A DNA stretch of 64,000 nucleotides from an uncultured Lachnospiraceae bacterium. Its GTDB lineage: Bacteria; Bacillota; Clostridia; Lachnospirales; Lachnospiraceae. Below the pieces are notes generated by a model. That model ran no database searches. It saw nothing but the letters and a program-made list of their open reading frames with translations, and was not told the origin of the DNA. The number at the start of each line of letters is the position of its first letter. The stretch's first letter is position 1. The DNA is taken from assembly GCA_902789555.1 (NCBI GenBank), contig CADAOF010000001.1, forward strand, positions 373,851 to 437,850. The letters run 5' to 3'. The translations under genes and the position numbers were made by a program. This document shows, piece by piece, positions 8,120-14,996 of the stretch.

Positions 8120-9660
8120 GCTTTCACCTCATCTCTCTTCGCGCCGGCCATATACAGGCCGAGTTCCTCCTGGGTCGTCTTCTTCGGATCCAGCTCACCG
8201 ACGATCTCCCCTTCGTACATCACCAGGATGCGGTCGGGCACGTCCATGACCTCGTCCAGTTCCAGGGAGACCAGCAGCACCGCCTTGCCGGCGTCGCGTT
8301 GGGAGATCAGGCTCTTGTGCACGCCTTCGATCGCGCCGACGTCCAGGCCTCTTGTCGGCTGGACCGCCACCAGCAGCTCGGGACCCTTGTCGATCTCGCG
8401 GGCGATGATCGCCTTCTGCTGATTGCCGCCGGACATGGCCCTTGCCTTAGTGACCGGGCCCTGGCCGGAGCGGATGTCATATTCGGCGATCAGTTTTTCC
8501 GCGTACTTCCGGATATTGTCGCGGCGCAGGAACCCCGCCTTATTGGTGAATTCCGGCTCGAAATAGCGCTGCAGCACCAGGTTGTCTTCCAGGCTGTAGT
8601 CAAGGACCAGGCCGTGCTTGTGCCTGTCCTCCGGAATGTGCGACATGCCCTTCAGGCTCCGTTCACGGATCTTCGCCTTCGTGATGTCCTCGCCAAGCAT
8701 TTTGACGCTGCCCGAAACGAGCGGCTCCAGGCCGGTGAGGCCGTAAACGAATTCGGTCTGGCCGTTGCCGTCGATCCCGGCAATGCACACGATCTCGCCG
8801 GCATGCACGGTCAGCGAAACGTTCTTCACCGCGTTGTTCTTATGCACCTTGGAAGCCACGGACATGTTCCGGACTTCCAGGACAGGCTTCCCGACTTTCG
8901 CTTCGCCCTTTTCGACGTGGAAATTGACGTTCCGTCCGACCATCATGGCCGACAGTTCTTCCATCGTCGTGTTCTTCGTCTCGACCGTGCCGATGTATTT
9001 GCCCTTGCGGAGAACACTGCAGCGGTCCGCGACAGCCATGATCTCCGCCAGTTTGTGGGAGATGAACAAAATGCTCTTCCCTTCCGCTGCCAGATTCTTC
9101 ATGATCTGCATCAGTTCTTCGATCTCCTGCGGCGTCAGGACAGCCGTCGGTTCGTCAAAGATCAGGATCTCGTTGTCGCGGTACAGCATCTTCAGGATCT
9201 CGGTACGCTGCTGCATGCCGACGGTGATGTCCTGGATCTTTGCGTCAGGGTCAACGCGAAGCCCGTACTTTTCCGAAAGCGCCATGACTTTCTTCCTGGC
9301 TTCGTCCTTTTGCAGAAAGCCGCCCTTCGTCGTTTCCACGCCCAGGATGATGTTGTCCAGGACCGTAAAGCATTCCACCAGCTTGAAGTGCTGGTGGACC
9401 ATTCCGATGCCGAGTTCGTTGGCTACGTTAGGGTCGTTGATCTCGACCTTTTTGCCCTTGACGTAGATCTCGCCTTCCTCGGGCTGATAAAGCCCGAACA
9501 GCACCGACATCAGGGTCGATTTGCCGGCGCCGTTTTCACCAAGCAAAGCGTGGATCTCCCCCTGTTTCAGCTGGAGAGTCACGTCATCGTTGGCAATTAT
9601 CCCGGGAAATCTCTTTGTGATATGCAGCATTTCTATTGCATACGGAGATGGTGTGGACAT
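8116..9660 (-). CDS. ABC transporter ATP-binding protein, duplicated (NupO-like)
   Basis: Tandem two-domain ATPase (514 residues) that energises the two permeases. The first half has an intact Walker A GENGAGKST (41-49) and Walker B ILIFDEPTAV, but a degenerate signature (TVGMQQR). The second half has a degenerate Walker A (GIDGNGQTE) with an intact signature AMSGGNQQK and a Walker B changed to VAVQPTRGLDVG. This asymmetry is normal for the RbsA/NupO class. The ATG at 9660 is chosen because AGAGGAGG lies 8 bases before it; 11 further in-frame codons upstream have no such site. Confidence 0.9.
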   Translation of the reverse strand: MSTPSPYAIEMLHITKRFPGIIANDDVTLQLKQGEIHALLGENGAGKSTLMSVLFGLYQPEEGEIYVKGKKVEINDPNVANELGIGMVHQHFKLVECFTVLDNIILGVETTKGGFLQKDEARKKVMALSEKYGLRVDPDAKIQDITVGMQQRTEILKMLYRDNEILIFDEPTAVLTPQEIEELMQIMKNLAAEGKSILFISHKLAEIMAVADRCSVLRKGKYIGTVETKNTTMEELSAMMVGRNVNFHVEKGEAKVGKPVLEVRNMSVASKVHKNNAVKNVSLTVHAGEIVCIAGIDGNGQTEFVYGLTGLEPLVSGSVKMLGEDITKAKIRERSLKGMSHIPEDRHKHGLVLDYSLEDNLVLQRYFEPEFTNKAGFLRRDNIRKYAEKLIAEYDIRSGQGPVTKARAMSGGNQQKAIIAREIDKGPELLVAVQPTRGLDVGAIEGVHKSLISQRDAGKAVLLVSLELDEVMDVPDRILVMYEGEIVGELDPKKTTQEELGLYMAGAKRDEVKA

Positions 9661-9705
9661 ATGCCGATTCCTCCTCTTCATGCTTTCGCACAAATAATCA
9701 GGTTT

Positions 9706-9734
9706 ATTTTACTTTCTTTCTGCCCGTTTGTAAA
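9706..9734 (-). promoter_or_regulatory. promoter of the ATPase-permease operon
   Basis: TTTACA (9729-9734), 17 bp, TAAAAT (9706-9711) on the minus strand, 45 bases before the ATPase start and downstream of the DegV terminator. Shows that the transport operon is a unit of its own. Confidence 0.6.
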
Positions 9735-9766
9735 GATTTCATAAAGAGTTTTATTTCGGCGGCAAG

Positions 9767-9790
9767 AAAAAAGGCCGCCCGCAGGCGGCC
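9767..9790 (-). terminator. intrinsic terminator of the DegV-family gene
   Basis: Minus-strand hairpin GGCCGCC-TGCG-GGCGGCC followed by TTTTTT, starting 16 bases after the degV stop. Confidence 0.9.
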
Positions 9791-9805
9791 CGGAAATGAC
9801 TGTCG

Positions 9806-11032
9806 TCACTCTTCTTTTTCTCTGTTTTTGTCCTTGCTCCAGAAAGAGCGCACCCGGACTGCGGCATGTTTTACGGCTTCGACCGGCTTTGACTGGCTGA
9901 CCTTCTCCTTCGCAGCCTCTGCTGCGTTCTTCACGGCTTCCGCAGTCTTCGACTGACTGACCTTTTCTTTTGCCGCTTCTGCCGCGTTCTTCACGGCTTC
10001 GACCGGCCTCGAGTGAGTGACCTTTTCTTTCGCCGCTTCCGCCGCGTTCTTCACGGCTTCGACCGACCTTGACTGGCTGACCCTCTCTTTCGCCGCTTCC
10101 GCTGCATTCCTGATGGCGGCAGCTGCGGAAGCTTCTCCCGTTCTCACGTGATCGAGTTCCGTTCTGACGTCGGGCCCGCCCAAGAAGAACAGGGCAAGAG
10201 CGCCGGGGCCGACGTAGGACGTCGTGACCGGCTCATAGTCCACGTGAAGGATCTCCTTCGGCGGGCGGTTCCTGCAGATCAGCTCCTCGAGCCGTTTCGC
10301 ATCCTCCTCGCAGGCTGCCTGCACGATGCCGACCGTCTGCTCTTCCGGATGATCGACCAATGCCTCATAGCGTCCCGCCAGGGCTTCGACCGCCTTCTTT
10401 CTGCCGCGGATCTTCGCGAAAGCGACGATCTTCCCGTCCACGTCGCCCTTGAGGAGCGGCTTGATATTCAGGATCGTGCCGATCCAGGCAGCCGCATTCG
10501 ACAGTCTTCCGCCGCGTTTCAGGTACAGCAGATCATCCACCGTAAAGACGTTGCACATCCGCTTGCTGTAATCTTCGAGCTTCTCCGCTGCTTCTTCTAT
10601 CGAAATGCCCCGGTCCCTGAGGCGGGCAGCTTCAAGCGCGACGAAGCCTTCGCCGAGGGCAGCGCCCTTCGTATCGATCACGAAGGCCTTCACGTCCGGA
10701 TAATCTTCTGCGAGCATGCGCAGAGCCACACGCGCGGAATCGCAGGAACCGCTGATGCCGCCCGACATACTGACGTAAATGAAGTCGCGGCCGGCCTTTG
10801 CCTCCTCCTCGAAATATTCCAGATAGCGCTGCGGCGTGATCTGCGTGGTGGTCACCCGCGGCCCGTCTTTCAGGCGGCGGTAGTAGGATTCGCTGTCAAA
10901 ATCCTCTATTGCTTCACAGCACAGGTCCTTCCCGTCGACATGATAATAGAACGGGATCACCTTGAGCCCGTATTCATCCGCCATGAATTTCGGCAGATTC
11001 CCCGAGGTATCGGTTATCACTGTAAATGCCAT
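9806..11032 (-). CDS. DegV family fatty-acid-binding protein with C-terminal tandem-repeat tail
   Basis: The first 290 residues are a DegV/FakB-type protein: ITDTSGNLP at 5-13, YVSMSGGISGS near 85-95 and a typical C-terminal half ending VGPGALALFFLGG. Such proteins bind an acyl chain and, when partnered with FakA, present it for phosphorylation; no fakA lies nearby. From residue 304 the protein gains four consecutive 20-residue repeats of the form VEAVKNAAEAAKEKVSQSKP plus a partial fifth, then a basic end. They should form long amphipathic helices, like LEA or perilipin repeats. Family members usually stop at about 280-300 residues, so the 110-residue tail is unusual. ATG at 11032 follows AGGAGG. 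Single-gene unit with its own promoter and terminator. Confidence 0.88.
   Translation of the reverse strand: MAFTVITDTSGNLPKFMADEYGLKVIPFYYHVDGKDLCCEAIEDFDSESYYRRLKDGPRVTTTQITPQRYLEYFEEEAKAGRDFIYVSMSGGISGSCDSARVALRMLAEDYPDVKAFVIDTKGAALGEGFVALEAARLRDRGISIEEAAEKLEDYSKRMCNVFTVDDLLYLKRGGRLSNAAAWIGTILNIKPLLKGDVDGKIVAFAKIRGRKKAVEALAGRYEALVDHPEEQTVGIVQAACEEDAKRLEELICRNRPPKEILHVDYEPVTTSYVGPGALALFFLGGPDVRTELDHVRTGEASAAAAIRNAAEAAKERVSQSRSVEAVKNAAEAAKEKVTHSRPVEAVKNAAEAAKEKVSQSKTAEAVKNAAEAAKEKVSQSKPVEAVKHAAVRVRSFWSKDKNREKEE
9884..10123 (-). repeat. four 60-bp tandem repeats inside the DegV gene
   Basis: Four copies of a 60-bp unit encode residues 304-383, with a partial copy continuing to about 9860. 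The nucleotide copies are close to identical (each contains a TTCTTCACGGCTTCGACCG-like block on the plus strand), pointing to recent expansion by slippage or recombination. Confidence 0.85.
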
Positions 11033-11057
11033 GATATCAACCTCCTGATTTGTTCAT

Positions 11058-11086
11058 ATCATACCAATTTTCGGGCAAAGGTACAA
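11058..11086 (-). promoter_or_regulatory. promoter of the DegV-family gene
   Basis: TTGTAC (11081-11086), 17 bp, TATGAT (11058-11063) on the minus strand, 25 bases before the start codon. Confidence 0.65.
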
Positions 11087-11151
11087 GTAAAAAAACTGAT
11101 AAACTCCGTCCCGCATAGACGAAAGGAAGGAAAAAAGCGCTGAAAACACGC

Positions 11152-11190
11152 AAAAACCGGGACATGCTGCCCGAAAACAGCATGTCCCGG
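11152..11190 (-). terminator. intrinsic terminator of the BMP lipoprotein gene
   Basis: Perfect 13-bp stem (11157-11169 with 11178-11190, arm CCGGGACATGCTG) with an 8-base loop, followed on the minus strand by TTTTT. It lies 36 bases after the lipoprotein stop. Confidence 0.93.
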
Positions 11191-11226
11191 CCTTTCCGCG
11201 GTTTGTCACCGGACGAATGGCTTTAA

Positions 11227-12510
11227 TTATTTGATCTGTCCCTGATCATCGACCGTGATGCTCACAGCGGGCATGGCGGAGATGTCGTTGGAGACAGTGA
11301 CCTTGCCGGCGAACATGTCGGCAACGAGAGCCTTGTAGTCATCCTTGGTGAACTTGTCGGACCACTGCGTGCCGTCGCCCATGGGGATCTGCACGTAGTT
11401 GGCTTCGGGATCGGTACCGGAGACGAGACCCAGGGTCGCGATCTTGCCGGCATAGTCAGACCACTTGCCGTTCTTGATGATGTCTTCAAGTGCGTTGTAG
11501 GTGGTCGGATACAGACCCTTCATGGCGGAGGTGACGGTCATGCCGTCAACACCGGCATAGTTCTTGATGACGCCGGCCTGGTCAACGTCAACACCGATGA
11601 CCTTGCCGTTCGCGCTCTTCGCAGCGTCAACAGCGGAGGTGTAGATGCCGCCGCCGCAGGCGAAGACGACTTCGGTGCCGCCGGCATACCAGGTATCCAT
11701 CTTGGCCTTGATGTCGGCATCGCCGAAGAACTGACCGCCGTAAACATAGTTCACGGAGACATCAGCGCCGGTTTCCTTGGCAGCGGCGTCAGCGCCCTGC
11801 ACGAAACCGAAGCCGTAGCGGACAACAGCGGGAACCGCCATGCCGCCCAGGAAGCCGAGCTTGGTGTAGCCGAGCTTAACGGCAGCGTAACCTGCCATGT
11901 AGCCGCAGAGTTCTTCCTGGTAGACAGCGCAGTAGACGTTATCCATGTAGACGTACTTGTTCAGATCCCAGTTGGCGGGATTGTAGTCATACTGTTCGCC
12001 CGCAGCGGCAACGCCGGCTTCCAGCAGATCGCCGGCAGCAACGTCCAGAGCGACGAACTTGACATCCTTGTACTCAGGGGCCGCTTCGACGATGGTGCCG
12101 CCGAAAGCGTAACCGGGCATGACGATGACGTTGAAGCCGTCGTCAACAGCCTTTTCCACCATGCCTACACGGTCGGCCGTGGAGTCGGCAGCGGGCTTGT
12201 AGTAGGTGAATTCAATGCCGTTCGCCTCGCAGAAAGCCTTGCAGGCTTCATAGGTGGTCTGGTTGAAGGACTGGTCGGTGATATCGCCGTAGTCCGTGAT
12301 CATGGCTACCTTATAGTCGGAAGCGGGAGCGGGGGCAGCAGTGCTCTCAGAAGGAGCAGCGGTGCTCTGAGGGGCGGGGGCTTCAGTGGTCTTAGTGGCT
12401 TCCGTGCTCGTCTTGGGAGCTTCGGTGGTCTTTGCAGGCTCGCTGCCGCAGGCGCAAAGGGAAAGCACCATCACAAGCGCGAGAGCCAGAGCAAAAGGTT
12501 TTTTCATCAT
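11227..12510 (-). CDS. BMP family nucleoside-binding lipoprotein
   Basis: Extracellular substrate-binding protein of the importer encoded downstream. Signal peptide 1-20 with lipobox LCAC, lipidated Cys21, then a Thr/Ala/Pro/Glu-rich linker (about 25-65) that lets the domain stand off the membrane. The binding domain begins YKVAMITDYGDITDQSFNQ and contains VIVMPGYAFGGTIVEAA and VGVDVDQ-like (IGVDVDQAGV) segments of the Bmp/PnrA family. At 427 residues it is somewhat longer than usual because of the linker. AGGAGG precedes the ATG. Although the gene is separated from its ATPase and permeases by degV and two terminators, no other BMP-type permease is in the window, so they very likely work together. 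Confidence 0.9.
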   Translation of the reverse strand: MMKKPFALALALVMVLSLCACGSEPAKTTEAPKTSTEATKTTEAPAPQSTAAPSESTAAPAPASDYKVAMITDYGDITDQSFNQTTYEACKAFCEANGIEFTYYKPAADSTADRVGMVEKAVDDGFNVIVMPGYAFGGTIVEAAPEYKDVKFVALDVAAGDLLEAGVAAAGEQYDYNPANWDLNKYVYMDNVYCAVYQEELCGYMAGYAAVKLGYTKLGFLGGMAVPAVVRYGFGFVQGADAAAKETGADVSVNYVYGGQFFGDADIKAKMDTWYAGGTEVVFACGGGIYTSAVDAAKSANGKVIGVDVDQAGVIKNYAGVDGMTVTSAMKGLYPTTYNALEDIIKNGKWSDYAGKIATLGLVSGTDPEANYVQIPMGDGTQWSDKFTKDDYKALVADMFAGKVTVSNDISAMPAVSITVDDQGQIK

Positions 12511-12563
12511 TACTTTTTCCTCCTTAGATAACCCTGACGGGGAATCTGCTTGACAGCGTCTGT

Positions 12564-12592
12564 ATCATAACACAGGAAAGGCGGCTTTTCAA
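12564..12592 (-). promoter_or_regulatory. promoter of the BMP lipoprotein gene
   Basis: TTGAAA (12587-12592), 17 bp, TATGAT (12564-12569) on the minus strand, 54 bases before the ATG. It sits immediately after the stop of the upstream surface protein gene. Confidence 0.7.
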
Positions 12593-12626
12593 CCGCAAAA
12601 TGCCGTCGGAAGCCGCCGCAAAAGTC

Positions 12627-14084
12627 TTATTTTTCTTTCTTCTTGCTGATCAGTACACCGGCAAGCAGGCCGATGATGAGAGCCATGGCGATGATCAGAA
12701 TGATCACCACGGTGTTGCCGGATCCGCCGCCCTGCGGCGTTTCTTCCGTCGTGGAAACAGGTGCCTCCGTCGAAGTTGCAGAGGCCTCTGTCGTCGGTGC
12801 CGGGGCAGACTCTGTCGGCGTTTCCGCTGTTTCCGGCGCTGTCTCAGTCGTTTCCGGATCCGGCCCGCCCGTCTCCGGCACAGCCTCAGTTGTCTCCGGC
12901 TGCGTCGGTTCTTCCGCAGTGGAACCTGCAGCCGTCGGTTCTTCGGTCGGAGCTTCGGCAGTTGTCGGTTCGGCGGTCGTCGGCTCAGCAGTCGTAGGCT
13001 CAGCGGTCGTCGGCTCAGCAGTCGTCGGGACCGGCGGTGCCGGCTCGGTTTCCCAGTCGCCGGCCTTCGGTTCGACCCAGACCGTAAAACCGTTCGTCTG
13101 ACCCTTGTAGCCGACGGTCACCCAGACCGGTCCGGCATAGAGGAAACTGGTGACATCCGTCTCCAGTGAAGTGACCGGAACGAACCCCTGCGACTTGCCG
13201 TCCGCGATGTATTCGGCCTGCAGGCCGGTGAGGTCTAACTTATCGCCGAGATCGTAGCCTTTTCGGTCCGGCGTCTTCCTGATGATCAGCTGATCATGGC
13301 TGTAATCGACGTCTCCCGTCCTGCGGACGACGCTGATCGGGCTGGAATAGCACCAGTAATCTCCGCCGCCTTTCAGCACGAACTGAACGCCGACGACAAG
13401 GTCTTCCCACTCACCGGGATCGGTCGCCGAAATATAGATCATGCCGTCTTCACCCGGGATCGCCTTGATCCCCGTCATGTAGGTCCCGCCGCTGTACTCG
13501 TACCACTGATAGTTCACTTCGCTGACATAATTGCTGTCCACGTCAATGACGTCCACCGCGATCTTGCCGACGTCGTCCGGATTCAGGCTGACGACCGGCC
13601 GCACATAGATCATCGGCGGATAACCGGCGTCCATGAGTCCGTAGCCGCTGCAGCTGACGTGTGCATAATTTGTATCCGCGCCTGTATTGCCGTCAAACGC
13701 ATGGCAGTAGACCCGGGTGGGCTTGCTGTCTTTCATGCCGATGTTCAGCGAGATGTTTTTGAAAGTGATGGACGTACGGTTGGCCGAGGACTTGATCACG
13801 ATGTCGCTGCATCCGTACTGCATGCCGGCGTTCATCAGTTTGTCCTTATCCGCCGGCATCTCGTAATCCTTGCCGCCGTATTCCACATACCAGGTGAATG
13901 TCAGGTTCTCGCCGGAAACGGTCGCAGCGTATTCCGCGTCAGTACCTACGGGATATGACAGTGACTGCGGATCCCAGGTCACATAAGGCTCCGTCGACAG
14001 GGCGTGCGCCGCCCGGCCGCCGGCAAAAAGCAGCAGCACCGCGAGTGCAGACAGGAAAATGAAACGCTTTTTCATGGTTTTCAC
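12627..14084 (-). CDS. secreted surface protein with Ig-like domain, Thr/Pro/Glu repeats and C-terminal membrane anchor
   Basis: Signal peptide 1-28 (cleavage after AHA). The extracellular part (about 30-270) contains at least one Ig-like WYVEYGGKDY segment and is otherwise unassigned; about 275-345 resembles a bacterial Ig-like (Big_3) domain (GYDLGDKLDLTGLQ ... VWVTVGYKG). A linker of TTAEP repeats (about 350-375) and Pro/Thr/Glu-rich sequence runs to about 450, followed by one transmembrane helix and the basic end SKKKEK. There is no LPXTG motif, so anchoring is by the membrane helix. Last gene of the lgt-tdk operon; GGAGGAGG precedes its ATG. Function unknown, probably adhesion or envelope organisation. 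The linker resembles those of the cohesin and dockerin proteins at 29-33 kb. Confidence 0.8.
   Translation of the reverse strand: MKTMKKRFIFLSALAVLLLFAGGRAAHALSTEPYVTWDPQSLSYPVGTDAEYAATVSGENLTFTWYVEYGGKDYEMPADKDKLMNAGMQYGCSDIVIKSSANRTSITFKNISLNIGMKDSKPTRVYCHAFDGNTGADTNYAHVSCSGYGLMDAGYPPMIYVRPVVSLNPDDVGKIAVDVIDVDSNYVSEVNYQWYEYSGGTYMTGIKAIPGEDGMIYISATDPGEWEDLVVGVQFVLKGGGDYWCYSSPISVVRRTGDVDYSHDQLIIRKTPDRKGYDLGDKLDLTGLQAEYIADGKSQGFVPVTSLETDVTSFLYAGPVWVTVGYKGQTNGFTVWVEPKAGDWETEPAPPVPTTAEPTTAEPTTAEPTTAEPTTAEAPTEEPTAAGSTAEEPTQPETTEAVPETGGPDPETTETAPETAETPTESAPAPTTEASATSTEAPVSTTEETPQGGGSGNTVVIILIIAMALIIGLLAGVLISKKKEK
12945..13035 (-). repeat. short tandem repeats coding for TTAEP units
   Basis: About five 15-bp units (GTCGGCTCAGCAGTC-like on the plus strand) encode the TTAEP linker of the surface protein. 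A stretch of this kind can change copy number by slippage and so alter linker length. Confidence 0.75.
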
Positions 14085-14105
14085 CTCCTCCGGTCAGGGA
14101 AAACT

Positions 14106-14369
14106 TCAGGTCATCTTCGGAATGGCAGCAAGGATCTGGGCAGCTACCCCCGTCGCAAAAAGCACGGCAACCAGGATCAGTGCGAGAGCCAGCACGCAGA
14201 AATACGAGCGGGCATAGTTCCGGCGGTTAATCCGGCTGTCATCAAACGAATAAATGATCAGGAAAATGAAGCCGATGATCGGGAGGGAAAACAGGAGCGC
14301 GTAGCCGAAATAACCCCAGGCACTGATGGGGCGGTACTGCTCCGGTCCGGTGTAGATATATTTAGCCAT
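14106..14369 (-). CDS. small membrane protein of unknown function, two transmembrane helices
   Basis: 87 residues: a polar N-terminus (YIYTGPEQYRPISAWGYFGYALLF), two hydrophobic helices (about 18-42 and 58-82) and a basic loop between them (DDSRINRRNYARSYF). I do not recognise a family. It lies between tdk and the surface protein gene, with an AGGAGAAT-type site before its ATG and 18 bases from tdk, and so is probably cotranscribed with lgt. Confidence 0.75.
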   Translation of the reverse strand: MAKYIYTGPEQYRPISAWGYFGYALLFSLPIIGFIFLIIYSFDDSRINRRNYARSYFCVLALALILVAVLFATGVAAQILAAIPKMT

Positions 14370-14387
14370 AAGATTCTCCTTTATCCT

Positions 14388-14996
14388 TTATCTCTGCGCG
14401 GCGGCACGTTCGGCCGCTTCACGTTTGATTCGTTTTTTCCAGCACCGGCGGCACATGGCGACGTAGCAGTCGTTGCCGCCGAGGACCACCTGTTCCCCGC
14501 CGGTGACGACGTGCCCTTCACCGTCGATGCGTGCGTTCACCGTGGCTTTCGCACCGCAGGTGCAGACCGTTTTGATCTCGGTGATGGACTGCGCCAGTTC
14601 GAACAGACGGTGACTGCCCGGGAAGGTATGCGTCTGGAAGTCCGTTGCCAGGCCGAAGCAAAGTACGGGGACATCATCCTCGTCCACGAGGTCGGCCAGC
14701 TGGTCGATGTGCTCCGGCGTGAAAAACTGGGCTTCATCTGCGATGATGACGTCCCTTTTTTCGGGCAGGGCACGGAACAGCGCGGCAATGTCGTCGTGCG
14801 GGCCGACCACCCGGTCCGCTTCGGCTTCCAGCCCGATGCGCGAGCGGATGAGCGCCGCGCCGTCACGGGTGTCGACGGCCGGTTTGATCAGCCACACCTT
14901 CATCCCGCGTTCTTCGTAATTGAACTTGGTGATCAGCGCCTGCGCGGACTTGCTGGAGCCCATCGCGCCGAATTTGAAATACAGCTTAGCGCCCAT
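14388..14996 (-). CDS. tdk: thymidine kinase
   Basis: Salvage enzyme phosphorylating thymidine to dTMP with ATP in the cytoplasm. 202 residues, family length. P-loop-like GAMGSSKSAQ (10-19; the usual Gly of SGKS is Ser here, a tolerated change in some members), Walker B-like DVIIADEAQFF, and two zinc-binding Cys pairs CTC near 138-140 and CRRC near 183-186. The ATG at 14996 follows CAGGAGAG by 8 bases and lies inside the end of lgt (11-base overlap). The frame stays open a further 43 codons upstream, inside lgt, but that part is basic and not homologous. Confidence 0.93.
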   Translation of the reverse strand: MGAKLYFKFGAMGSSKSAQALITKFNYEERGMKVWLIKPAVDTRDGAALIRSRIGLEAEADRVVGPHDDIAALFRALPEKRDVIIADEAQFFTPEHIDQLADLVDEDDVPVLCFGLATDFQTHTFPGSHRLFELAQSITEIKTVCTCGAKATVNARIDGEGHVVTGGEQVVLGGNDCYVAMCRRCWKKRIKREAAERAAAQR

